From Nocardioides sp. GY 10113 (lineage in GTDB: Bacteria; Actinomycetota; Actinomycetes; Propionibacteriales; Nocardioidaceae), in contig NZ_STGK01000009.1 in assembly GCF_004919105.1 (NCBI RefSeq), positions 124,001 to 188,000 of the forward strand: 64,000 nt of DNA, in the 5' to 3' direction. This document shows positions 35,111 through 42,776 of the stretch, piece after piece. The notes under the pieces were generated by a model, which did no database searches, had not been told where the DNA came from, and was given only the letters and a program-made list of their open reading frames with translations. Every line of letters starts with the position of its first letter. The stretch's first letter is position 1. Made by a program: the position numbers and the translations under genes.

Positions 35111-36001
35111 TCAGAGGAAGCGACCGCAGTAGGGCCACGGGGAGCGGCCGCGTGCGGCGTAGAGCTTCTTGGCCCGGAAGGTCTGCTCGGACGCCGAGGC
35201 CTGGCTGGGGATGCCGGCGCCGCCGACGCTGCGCCAGGTGCCGAGGTCGAACTGGTAGAGGCCGTAGTAGCCGGCGGGGTTGACCGCGCGGGGGTTGCCA
35301 CCGGACTCGCAGCGGGCGAGGCCGGCCCAGTTCAGGCCGCCGGTGCCCGAGACGCTCCGCCGCGCCTGGCCGACCAGCACGACGCGCGGCTGGGGCTTGC
35401 GGACCCACCGCGTGCGCACCTCACGGCTGAGGCGGCGGCCGTTGCGCCACTCGCTGTGGACGCGGATCTTGCGCACGCCGTCGCGGCCGCGCTGCGCGAC
35501 CTTGCGCTTGCCGGGGGCCAGCGAGGCGACCTTCCGGGTGCGCTGGCCGTGGTCGACGTCGACGGTGCGGACGCGGTTGATGTGGCGCACCCGGACGACC
35601 TTGACCAGGTCCCCCTGGCGCAGCTCGCGCCGCTCGGCGGAGCGGACCGTGCGGCCGTCGCGGACCAGGCGCACCTTGTCGTCGCCGTCGACCCGGACGC
35701 CGGCGTCCTCCAGCAGTCCCTGGGGACGGGCGGCGTCGGTCTTCACGCGCTCGCGGGCCTTGCGGCCGACCTTGAGGCGGACGGCGATGCGGTCGTCGAC
35801 CACCGGGACGCTCGCGTCCGGGGCGGGCGGCTCGGTGGTGACAGTGGGATCGCTCGTCGGCTCCGCGGTCGGGGTCGACGGGTCGGTCGGGTCGGCGGTG
35901 GCCGCCGCGGCGAGGCCGACGACGAGCGCGCCGGCCACGATGGAAGTGGCGCCGCCTCGCACGGCGCGGGTGATGGCACGCATGGGCATGCGTCTCCTCA
36001 C
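35111..36001 (-). CDS. Rpf-like transglycosylase with G5 domain
   Basis: The 296-aa protein has a signal peptide (GATSIVAGALVVGLAAAATA), a Pro/Thr-rich linker, one DUF348-like segment (about 80-115), a G5 domain (about 130-210) and a C-terminal resuscitation-promoting-factor fold. That fold has the catalytic Glu in LARCESGGNPRAVNPAG and YYGLYQFDLGTWRSVGG. It is a shortened RpfB-type muralytic enzyme that cleaves peptidoglycan at the cell surface and helps cell wall remodelling or exit from dormancy. The usual RpfB has three DUF348 repeats, here only one. The start is ATG 35999-36001 (MRRRMPMRA); MPMRA is an alternative. A long gene-free leader lies upstream. Confidence 0.9.
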   Translation of the reverse strand: MRRRMPMRAITRAVRGGATSIVAGALVVGLAAAATADPTDPSTPTAEPTSDPTVTTEPPAPDASVPVVDDRIAVRLKVGRKARERVKTDAARPQGLLEDAGVRVDGDDKVRLVRDGRTVRSAERRELRQGDLVKVVRVRHINRVRTVDVDHGQRTRKVASLAPGKRKVAQRGRDGVRKIRVHSEWRNGRRLSREVRTRWVRKPQPRVVLVGQARRSVSGTGGLNWAGLARCESGGNPRAVNPAGYYGLYQFDLGTWRSVGGAGIPSQASASEQTFRAKKLYAARGRSPWPYCGRFL

Positions 36002-36449
36002 TCGTAGGGTGTGTCCGGGCAGCGCTCACCGCCGGCGGTGACTCGGGGTGCCCGAGGCAGGCCGAACTGCGGCCCCATGCCTCGCGGCTCGCGCCACGCT
36101 CCTCGCCCAACCGGCCCCTCCTGTCGGGGCCACCACCATCGGGGCCACCGCCTTGGGGGCCACCGCGAGTCGGCGGCGGGACGAGCCACCGGACCTAGCC
36201 GGCGAACCACGTGCGCGCCAACGACGGTAGGTGACGTCGGAGGCCACCTGAAATCGCTCCGGCCGCCAAACAGCGCGGATCCGGGTCGCCGAAAGTGGAA
36301 CTCGCAGGCCAGAAGGCATCTTGACGTGTGATAAAGGCCACATTTGAATGTGGGCTAGTCCGGCCCTCCTCCGCTACCGGCGGCCCGCCTGCGCGGCCGT
36401 GCTAACGTCCGCGCGCAGCCGACGGACCGCTGCCGAGGGGGGAACAACG
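36002..36449. other. 448-bp spacer upstream of the Rpf-like gene
   Basis: No convincing gene is seen. The minus strand is the long leader of the Rpf-like gene. It includes three 15-bp tandem units with the core GGGGCCACC (36125-36169 on the plus strand). The plus strand supplies the promoter of the Ig-like secreted protein. About 36260-36350 is less GC-rich than its surroundings and includes TTGAATGTGGG, a likely promoter area. Confidence 0.4.
36125..36169. repeat. 15-bp tandem repeat, three units
   Basis: CGGGGCCACCACCAT, CGGGGCCACCGCCTT and GGGGGCCACCGCGAG follow head to tail. They are in the leader of the Rpf-like gene and have the reverse complement GGTGGCCCC in that transcript. Confidence 0.6.
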
Positions 36450-38117
36450 GTGAGGCGACGTCGACGATCTCTGGTAGTCGCGTCCGCGCTCCTCCTCGGC
36501 GCCATCGGGGTGACCGATCCACCCGCCGCCGAAGCCGATTCCGAGCTACAGGTGTGGGCGAGCCCCCGCGTGGTCGACTCCAGCGCGACCTTCAACGCCA
36601 CCGGCTTCGTCTCGGCCTCCGCGTTCGACTTCACCATCGACGACCGCCCGGCCGGGATCGCCACCTCGCTGCCGGCGACCTACGACGTCTCCGGCCTGAC
36701 GGAGGGCGTCCACACCGTCCGTCTCGATGTCAACGGCCTGTCCGCGTCCACCACCATCGTCGTCGACCACTCTCCGCCGACGCTGACGGTCGCGCCGACC
36801 GACGGCGGCGAGGGCGACCCCGCGTTCTACCCCGAGGTGCGGCCGCCCTACTGGGACATCGTCGTCTCCGACAGCGCCTCCGCGGTGACGGTCCGGTGCA
36901 CGATCACCAGCGCCGCCGGCTACCACAGCGGCGACGCCTGCTCCGCCGGAACGCCCTACCACCCGACGCTGTCGTTCGGCAGCTGGGTCCTCGCGGTGAC
37001 GGCGACCGACGAGGCGGGGCACACCACCACCGTCACCCGGTCGTTCACCTACCAGCGCCATCCCGATGCCCCTGTGATCGACGGAGCCACGCTCACCGGC
37101 CCCGCGGCGTCGTTCGCGTTCGCCTCGCGAGTCCCCGGCGTGACCTACGAGTGCCGGCTCGAGGGGAAGGCGTGGCAGCCGTGCACCAGTCCGGCGGCGT
37201 ACACCGGGGTGGCCGACGGCGGCCACACGTTCTGGGTCCGCAGCATCCTCCCCGACACGACGACGGGACTCACCAACACCTTCGGCTTCACCGTCGACGG
37301 CACGAAGCCGGCGTTCCTGGCGAACCGCTTCAGTGCGGCCCCTGCGGAGCTCGTCGGCGCCGACGACGCCCCGCTGACATGGCGCTGGCTGCAGGTCGAG
37401 CCACACCCGGCCACGACCGAGTGCAGCCTGACGCCGACCGGAGCCGAGCCCGACTGGCAGCCGTGCGGACGATCGGCCGTGCTGACGCCGACCGCGGGCA
37501 GCGGGCCCTACCACTTCCGGGTGCGCGCCATCGACCTCGTCGGCAACGTCGGCACGCTCGAGGACACCTTCGAGTACGACGTGACGCCGCCGACCATCGC
37601 CGTGTCGCCGCCCGAGCGGCGTGCGACGCGCAAGCGGTCGTTCGCGATCGCACCCGACGAGCCGCTGACCACCCAGGAGTGCCGGATGGACCGCGGCGAG
37701 TGGTCGCCCTGCGGCGCGACCCTCGTCCTCACCGGCATCACCGACGGCCACCACACCCTGACGGTGCGCGGGACCGACCGGGTCGCACTGACCGCCACCG
37801 CGTCCCGAAGGTTCTACGTCGACGGCACCGCACCGTTCGTCGCCTTCCGCGGGCATGCCACCCGGACGATGGAGCTCCACGGGCGGCGCTCGGGGGTGAA
37901 GGAGGTCGCGATGCGCTCCGACGAGCCCGCGGTCCTGCACTGCTCGCTGAACCGGGGCGAGTGGCGCCGGTGCGGCGGCAGCGCCCGGCGTCCGGTGACT
38001 GACGCGACGGTCCGGTTCCGGGTCGGACCGGGCACCCACGACCTCCGGGCGTACGGCGTGGACCGATTCGGGAACCGGGGTTCGGTCAGCCGGCTGCGCT
38101 GGCGCGTACGCCGCTAG
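36450..38117 (+). CDS. Secreted Ig-like repeat protein
   Basis: The 555-aa product starts at GTG 36450 after a GAGGGGGGAAC ribosome site and has a signal peptide (LVVASALLLGAIGVTDPPAAEA). The rest is a series of about five Ig-like or bacterial surface repeats of roughly 90 residues. Each carries a Cys-x2-13-W-x-x-C core such as ECRLEGKAWQPC, ECRMDRGEWSPC and HCSLNRGEWRRC, and a HTLTVR or HDLRAYG strand. These resemble the repeats found in large actinobacterial exported proteins. No catalytic motif, LPxTG or anchor is present, so it should be released or held loosely. It begins a cluster of secreted-protein genes. Confidence 0.75.
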   Translation: MRRRRRSLVVASALLLGAIGVTDPPAAEADSELQVWASPRVVDSSATFNATGFVSASAFDFTIDDRPAGIATSLPATYDVSGLTEGVHTVRLDVNGLSASTTIVVDHSPPTLTVAPTDGGEGDPAFYPEVRPPYWDIVVSDSASAVTVRCTITSAAGYHSGDACSAGTPYHPTLSFGSWVLAVTATDEAGHTTTVTRSFTYQRHPDAPVIDGATLTGPAASFAFASRVPGVTYECRLEGKAWQPCTSPAAYTGVADGGHTFWVRSILPDTTTGLTNTFGFTVDGTKPAFLANRFSAAPAELVGADDAPLTWRWLQVEPHPATTECSLTPTGAEPDWQPCGRSAVLTPTAGSGPYHFRVRAIDLVGNVGTLEDTFEYDVTPPTIAVSPPERRATRKRSFAIAPDEPLTTQECRMDRGEWSPCGATLVLTGITDGHHTLTVRGTDRVALTATASRRFYVDGTAPFVAFRGHATRTMELHGRRSGVKEVAMRSDEPAVLHCSLNRGEWRRCGGSARRPVTDATVRFRVGPGTHDLRAYGVDRFGNRGSVSRLRWRVRR

Positions 38118-38253
38118 ACCCGACGCACCCTGTCGACCCTCCGACGAGCAGCGGCCCAGGCGGAACGCTCCGCGCGGGTCGGGCCGTTGGTCCCCACCGC
38201 CCGCTGACCGACGCCCCTGCCCTCCGGCACCGCGGCGGCGTAGAGATCGAGAC

Positions 38254-39303
38254 ATGAGGAGCTCGGGTCGGCGTCGACTCGCGGTCGCCGTGGCACTGGT
38301 CGTGGCGGCGGCGCTGCTCACCGCGTCACCGGCCGTCGGCCGGGGCGCGCCGCACATCGACCCGGCGGCGCTGCCGCGCGGCGACGACCCCTCGGTGGCC
38401 TACCTGGTGCGCGACACGATCCGCGACGGCGACCGCCGGGTGCCGGCGACGACCCGGGGCCGGCACGAGGCCCTGTGGGTCGTGGCCGGCGGCTACGTGG
38501 TCCGCGACTACAACGTCGGACCCCGGCGCCGGGTCGTGCTCACGTTCGTCAGCCGCGCCGGGGAGCGGCGCCGGATCATCCGGTCGCGGAACTGGATCGA
38601 GGCGCGAGTGTCGCCGAGCGGGCGGCGGCTGGCGATCCAGTCCTGGCCCGGCAGCCTGCAGGTGCGGTCGGTGGTCTCGGTGGTGCGCCCACGGTCCGGT
38701 CGGACCGTCGCGCGCCGCGAGCTAAGGCTGGCCACCCTCGCCGCGGTCACCGACTCCCGCGTCCTGCTCGGCCGGAGGGCCCACTGGCGCGACCCGGCCA
38801 CCCAGTGGTGGAACTACCGGCGCGACACGCTGCGGCGCATCCACGGGCAGGCGGCCATCGACGCCGACACGCGCCAGGACAAGGTCGTGCTCAGCGCTCC
38901 TCGCCGCGGCGAGTTCTGCAACCGCGTCGCCGTGCTCTCGCGCCCGAGCCGGACGCTGTGGCGCAGCTGCCGGCTGCACCCGCACCAGTGGACCGCCGAC
39001 GGCGAGCACGTGGTCGCGGCTCCGGTCTACTTCGACGCCGCCGGGACCGACCGGTGGTGGGTGGCCGACGGGCGGACCGGTCGGCGCCAGGCCACGATCA
39101 CCGGCCGCCTCGACTGGCACGCGGTCTGGGAGGACGACGCTCACTTCCTGACCCTGGCGCAGAGCGACGCCGGCCGCGCGGCGATCCTGCGCTGCGACCT
39201 CAGCGGCGCCTGCGAGCGCGCCAGCAGGATCTGGCGGGTGCCGCTGCCCGCCGAGCCATCGCTCTACTACGCACCCCCACCCGTGGTGCTCGCCGACCGC
39301 TGA
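38254..39303 (+). CDS. Secreted hypothetical protein, propeller-like
   Basis: The 349-aa protein starts at ATG 38254 with a clear signal peptide (LAVAVALVVAAALLTASPAVG). The mature part is beta-rich, Arg- and Trp-rich, and has repeating strands with Asp-Gly turns such as SPSGRRLAIQSW, TADGEHVVAAPVYF and VADGRTGRRQA, which resemble blades of a WD40/TolB-like propeller. No known family could be named. The following calcium-repeat gene starts 17 bp downstream, so they form one transcription unit. A TAGAGA hexamer close to the start may be its -10. Confidence 0.65.
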   Translation: MRSSGRRRLAVAVALVVAAALLTASPAVGRGAPHIDPAALPRGDDPSVAYLVRDTIRDGDRRVPATTRGRHEALWVVAGGYVVRDYNVGPRRRVVLTFVSRAGERRRIIRSRNWIEARVSPSGRRLAIQSWPGSLQVRSVVSVVRPRSGRTVARRELRLATLAAVTDSRVLLGRRAHWRDPATQWWNYRRDTLRRIHGQAAIDADTRQDKVVLSAPRRGEFCNRVAVLSRPSRTLWRSCRLHPHQWTADGEHVVAAPVYFDAAGTDRWWVADGRTGRRQATITGRLDWHAVWEDDAHFLTLAQSDAGRAAILRCDLSGACERASRIWRVPLPAEPSLYYAPPPVVLADR

Positions 39304-39320
39304 GGCCCGGGAGGACTACG

Positions 39321-39932
39321 ATGCTCTGGATCCGTGCCGTCGTCGCCGCCGGGGTCACCGGCCTGCTCCTCGGCGCCGCACCACCGGTCGTGGCCGTCAC
39401 GATCGACGGCGGTCCGGGGGACGACGTGCTCCGCGGCACGAACGCCGGCGACCTGATCCGGGGCCACGCCGGCGACGACGTCATCCGCTCCCTGCGCGGG
39501 GCGGACCGCGTCTACGGCGGCACGGGTGACGACGACCTCTACCTCGGCCCGAACCCGCTGCTCGAAGGGCCCAGCGGCGACCTCGGGTTCGGCGGACCGG
39601 GCGACGACCTGGTCTCCGGCGGCCCCGGGTTCGACATCCTCGTCGGAGGTCCGGGGGACGACACGCTGGTCGGCGGCCCCGGCACCAACACCTTCGAGGA
39701 CCGGGCCGGCCGGGACGTCGTGGTCGGCGGGCCCGACGGCGACGTCGTGTACCTGGGCTCCGGCGCCGACACGGTGCGCCTCGGCCGGGGCTCCGACGCC
39801 GTGTTCGTGGGGGTGGACGGTCGCCGCGACGTGATCCGCTGCGGGCCGGGGCACGACCGCGTCTACCGCGGCGACGGCCGCGACCCCCGGGACCGCTTCG
39901 TCGGCTGCGAGAAGTTCTCCGCCCATCCCTGA
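39321..39932 (+). CDS. Secreted calcium-binding (RTX-type) repeat protein
   Basis: The 203-aa protein has a signal peptide (MLWIRAVVAAGVTGLLLGAA) and then about seven nonapeptide-like GGxGxDx repeats: GGPGDDVLRGTNAGDLI, GGTGDDDLYLG, GGPGDDLVSGGPGFDIL and VGGPGDDTLVGGPG. These form the parallel beta-roll of hemolysin-type calcium-binding proteins. A final short region carries two Cys (RCGPGHDRV, GCEKF) that may form a disulphide. There is no toxin or enzyme domain. GGGAGG lies seven bases before the ATG. It is translated directly behind the propeller-like protein. Confidence 0.85.
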   Translation: MLWIRAVVAAGVTGLLLGAAPPVVAVTIDGGPGDDVLRGTNAGDLIRGHAGDDVIRSLRGADRVYGGTGDDDLYLGPNPLLEGPSGDLGFGGPGDDLVSGGPGFDILVGGPGDDTLVGGPGTNTFEDRAGRDVVVGGPDGDVVYLGSGADTVRLGRGSDAVFVGVDGRRDVIRCGPGHDRVYRGDGRDPRDRFVGCEKFSAHP

Positions 39933-40022
39933 CGGCCGGCCTCCGGGCCGAACCACCCCACTTCGACGGTTCCCGGCGCGTCGCTCCTGTGCCACGATCC
40001 TGCCTGAGGGCAGGAGTCTCGG

Positions 40023-41453
40023 GTGACATCAACGCAGATGGACCGGCCGGCCAAGACCAGCCGCTACGTGTACGCCGTCGGGCTGGTGCTGCTGCTGTGC
40101 GGCCTGCTGTTCGGCTACGACCAGGGCGTGATCTCGGGGGCGTTGGGCGGGATCAAGGAGGACTTCGACCCGAGCACGCTGGTCATCGAGATCATCACCA
40201 GCTGGGTCACCCTGGGCGCGATGGTCGGCGCCCTGGCGGCCGGCGTCATCGCCGACCGGCTCGGCCGGCGCGCGGCGCTGATGCTCGCGGCGGCCATCTT
40301 CGTCGTCGGCACACTGCTGGAGGCCTTCGCGCCCGGGACCGTCGTACTGACCATCGGCCGGCTGGTGCTCGGCGCCGGCGTCGGCATCGCGTCGGTCGCC
40401 GGTCCGCTGTACGGCTCCGAGAACGCCGCCGCCCGTGATCGCGGCCGGATGGTCTCGATGTACCAGATGGCCGTGACGGTCGGGATCTTCCTCGCCTATT
40501 GGGCCAACTACCTGCTGATCGAGAACTCGACGTGGCGGGTGATGCTGGCCATCGCCGCCCTGCCGGCGGTCCTGCTGGTACTGGCGATCGTGCCGCTGCG
40601 CGACTCCGCCACCTGGTACGTCAAGGTCGGCCGGATCGAGGAGGCCGAGGACGTCGTGCGCCGGGCCGAGCCCGAGGCCGATCCCGCGACGCGCATCCGC
40701 GAGATCTCCGAGGCGATCGCGGCCGACGAGCAGGCCGACTGGGGCGAGGTCTTCTCCGCGCGGTGGCGCAAGCCCCTCGTCGTGGCCGCCGGCCTGGCCG
40801 TGCTCCAGCAGCTCAGCGGCATCAACGCGATCATCTACTACGCCAACGTCATCTTCGCGGCCGCCGGCTTCGACTCCCCCACCCAGCAGAGCCTGGCCAC
40901 GCTGTGGGCCGTCGGCGGCGTCAACGTGGTCGCCACCCTCGTCGCGGTCTTCTGGGTCGACCGCTTCGGCCGCAAGCCGCTGCTCACCATCGGGTCCTGG
41001 GGCATGCTGCTCAGCCTGCTGCTGGTCGCCGGCGCGTTCTTCCGTCTCGACAAGGTCACCACCTCGGACGCCGCCAGCGGTGCGCCCGGCAACGCCGGCC
41101 ACCTGGCGCTGGTGGGCATGGTCGTCTTCATCGCCAGCTTCGCCTTCTCGCTCGGCCCGATCGTGTGGACGGTGATCAACGAGGTCTTCCCGGCCCAGGT
41201 GCGCGGCAAGGGCGTCGCGACCGCGACCGCCCTGAACTGGATGGCGGCCTGGCTGGTCACGCAGTTCTTCCTGAGCGTCGTGGAGTTCACCAGCACCTCG
41301 ACCGCGTTCCTGATGTTCGCCGGCTTCTGCGGCGTCACGCTGTGGTTCAACGCCCGGTTCATCCCGGAGACGAAGGGGCGGACGCTGGAGGAGGTCCAGC
41401 GGATGTGGGAGGACCCCAAGGAGCTGCAGCGGGCGATCCGCAACCGGTACTGA
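40023..41453 (+). CDS. Sugar porter, MFS superfamily
   Basis: The 476-aa protein has twelve hydrophobic helices and every sugar-porter signature: FGYDQGVISGAL in helix 1, DRLGRRAAL after helix 2, the QQLSGINAIIYYA motif in helix 7, VDRFGRKPL after helix 8, and PETKGRTLEEV at the end of helix 12. It should import a hexose, pentose or inositol with H+. It starts at GTG 40023 with AGGAG six bases before it. No sugar-catabolic gene is adjacent. A strong hairpin follows it. Confidence 0.92.
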   Translation: MTSTQMDRPAKTSRYVYAVGLVLLLCGLLFGYDQGVISGALGGIKEDFDPSTLVIEIITSWVTLGAMVGALAAGVIADRLGRRAALMLAAAIFVVGTLLEAFAPGTVVLTIGRLVLGAGVGIASVAGPLYGSENAAARDRGRMVSMYQMAVTVGIFLAYWANYLLIENSTWRVMLAIAALPAVLLVLAIVPLRDSATWYVKVGRIEEAEDVVRRAEPEADPATRIREISEAIAADEQADWGEVFSARWRKPLVVAAGLAVLQQLSGINAIIYYANVIFAAAGFDSPTQQSLATLWAVGGVNVVATLVAVFWVDRFGRKPLLTIGSWGMLLSLLLVAGAFFRLDKVTTSDAASGAPGNAGHLALVGMVVFIASFAFSLGPIVWTVINEVFPAQVRGKGVATATALNWMAAWLVTQFFLSVVEFTSTSTAFLMFAGFCGVTLWFNARFIPETKGRTLEEVQRMWEDPKELQRAIRNRY

Positions 41454-41465
41454 CGCCGTCCCCGA

Positions 41466-41496
41466 GCCCAACGGCCCGGTTCTGTGGCCGTTGGGC
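41466..41496 (+). terminator. 11-bp hairpin after the sugar porter gene
   Basis: GCCCAACGGCC pairs perfectly with GGCCGTTGGGC across a 9-nt loop, 13 bp past the stop codon. There is no U-tract. Confidence 0.65.
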
Positions 41497-41610
41497 CCTG
41501 GGCCGCCGAGCGACTCGGCGTGAGCGTGGGATGGGGGCTTTCACCGTCGGCTCCGGATCAGCGGGCTTGCCGGCGACCTCCGAGACAAGTCCGCGACGAA
41601 GGGGACCACC

Positions 41611-42612
41611 ATGAGCAGCAAGATCGGGATCGGAAGCAGGCACCTGCTGGTCGGCGCGGTCGCTGTCGCCCTGTCCCTGATGGTCGTTGGGGCCCCGCCG
41701 CCGGCGGTGGCCGGCAGCGGCCACCCGACGAAGGTGTCGTGCGGCCAGGTGATCACGTCCGACGTGGTGGTGGGCAACGACCTCTACAACTGCCCGGGCA
41801 ACGGCCTCGTGGCCGGAGCGAGCGGGATCACGATCGACCTCAACGGGCACACGATCGACGGCACCGGTCCGGGGTACGAGCCCCTGCGGTGGGGCATCTA
41901 CGTGCACCAGCCGTACGACGACGTGACGATCACCGGGGGCGGGCGGATCCAGCAGTTCACCAACGGCATCTGGCTGGACATCACGAACCGGAGCGTCGTG
42001 GAGGACGTCACCCTCAAGGGGAACGGGGTGGCGCTCTCGGTCTCCTACGGCAGCGACAATCTCGTCCGCCACGTCACGACCACGGGCAGCACGGGCCTGA
42101 TCGTCGACTACTCGCGGGGCACGGTCCTGGCCGGCAACCGGATCTACGGCGGTACGTGGGGCGTCATCGTCCGAGCCACGGGAACCAAGGTCGTCAGGAA
42201 CGTCGTGACGGGCCCCGCCTGGTTCGGGATCCTGTCCGACGGCGTGGAGTCGACGGGCAACCTGATCCAGCGCAACACCGTCGTCGGCGCCGGCAGGTCC
42301 GGCCTCGCGCTGACCGGGGGCACCAGCGGGAACCGGGTCGTCGGGAACACCGCCAAGAAGGCGTCAGAGACCGGCATCTACCTCGACGGCACGGTCACCG
42401 GAAGCCTCGTGAAGAAGAACCGGGCGATCGCCAACGGCGTCGACGGCATCTGGGTCGAGGCGGGCGCCACCCGCACGACGCTGGCGGAGAACTACGCGGC
42501 CTGGAACACCGCCTGGGGCATCGTCGCGTGGGCGCCGGTGCGCGCCTGGGGCAACGTGGCGCGGAACAACGGCGAGCCCGCCCAGTGCCTGGGGTTGACC
42601 TGCTCGCCCTGA
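41611..42612 (+). CDS. Secreted right-handed beta-helix protein
   Basis: The 333-aa protein has a signal peptide (LLVGAVAVALSLMVVGAPPPAVAG). The mature part is a chain of about ten short parallel beta-helix turns with repeated Asn/Gly/Val strands, for example GITIDLNGHTIDGTG, NGIWLDITNRSVVEDVTL, VRNVVTGPAWFGILSDG and SGNRVVGNTAKKASETGIYLDG. This is the NosD/PbH1 fold of pectate-lyase-like and nitrous oxide accessory proteins, with no visible catalytic set. It may bind or cut polysaccharide outside the cell. AAGGGGACC precedes the ATG. It ends before a 164-bp gap and converges on the CARDB/TPR gene. Confidence 0.85.
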   Translation: MSSKIGIGSRHLLVGAVAVALSLMVVGAPPPAVAGSGHPTKVSCGQVITSDVVVGNDLYNCPGNGLVAGASGITIDLNGHTIDGTGPGYEPLRWGIYVHQPYDDVTITGGGRIQQFTNGIWLDITNRSVVEDVTLKGNGVALSVSYGSDNLVRHVTTTGSTGLIVDYSRGTVLAGNRIYGGTWGVIVRATGTKVVRNVVTGPAWFGILSDGVESTGNLIQRNTVVGAGRSGLALTGGTSGNRVVGNTAKKASETGIYLDGTVTGSLVKKNRAIANGVDGIWVEAGATRTTLAENYAAWNTAWGIVAWAPVRAWGNVARNNGEPAQCLGLTCSP

Positions 42613-42776
42613 GCCCGACCAGCCGCCTCAATGCCCCGCACAGCGCCCGCGCCGACGGTCGGCGGGCTCGCCGCCCGGCTGCCATTCGCCGGTGCGGCAC
42701 TCCGCCCGACAGCGGGCCCTCAGCGGTGCGCCACTTGATCGCGCGGTAGTCGCCGCGCCGTGCGACAGGCCCCACG

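Noticed and set aside
36026..36343. 105-codon minus-strand open frame in the Rpf leader
   Set aside because: The VAPKAVAPMVVAP run comes from the 15-bp tandem units; there is no clear start signal or family.
36002..36350. c-di-AMP (ydaO-type) riboswitch before the Rpf-like gene
   Set aside because: Such riboswitches often precede Rpf genes, but the conserved GGGACCCA, GGGUGAAUC and CCGUCAGCUAACC-type segments are absent from this leader.
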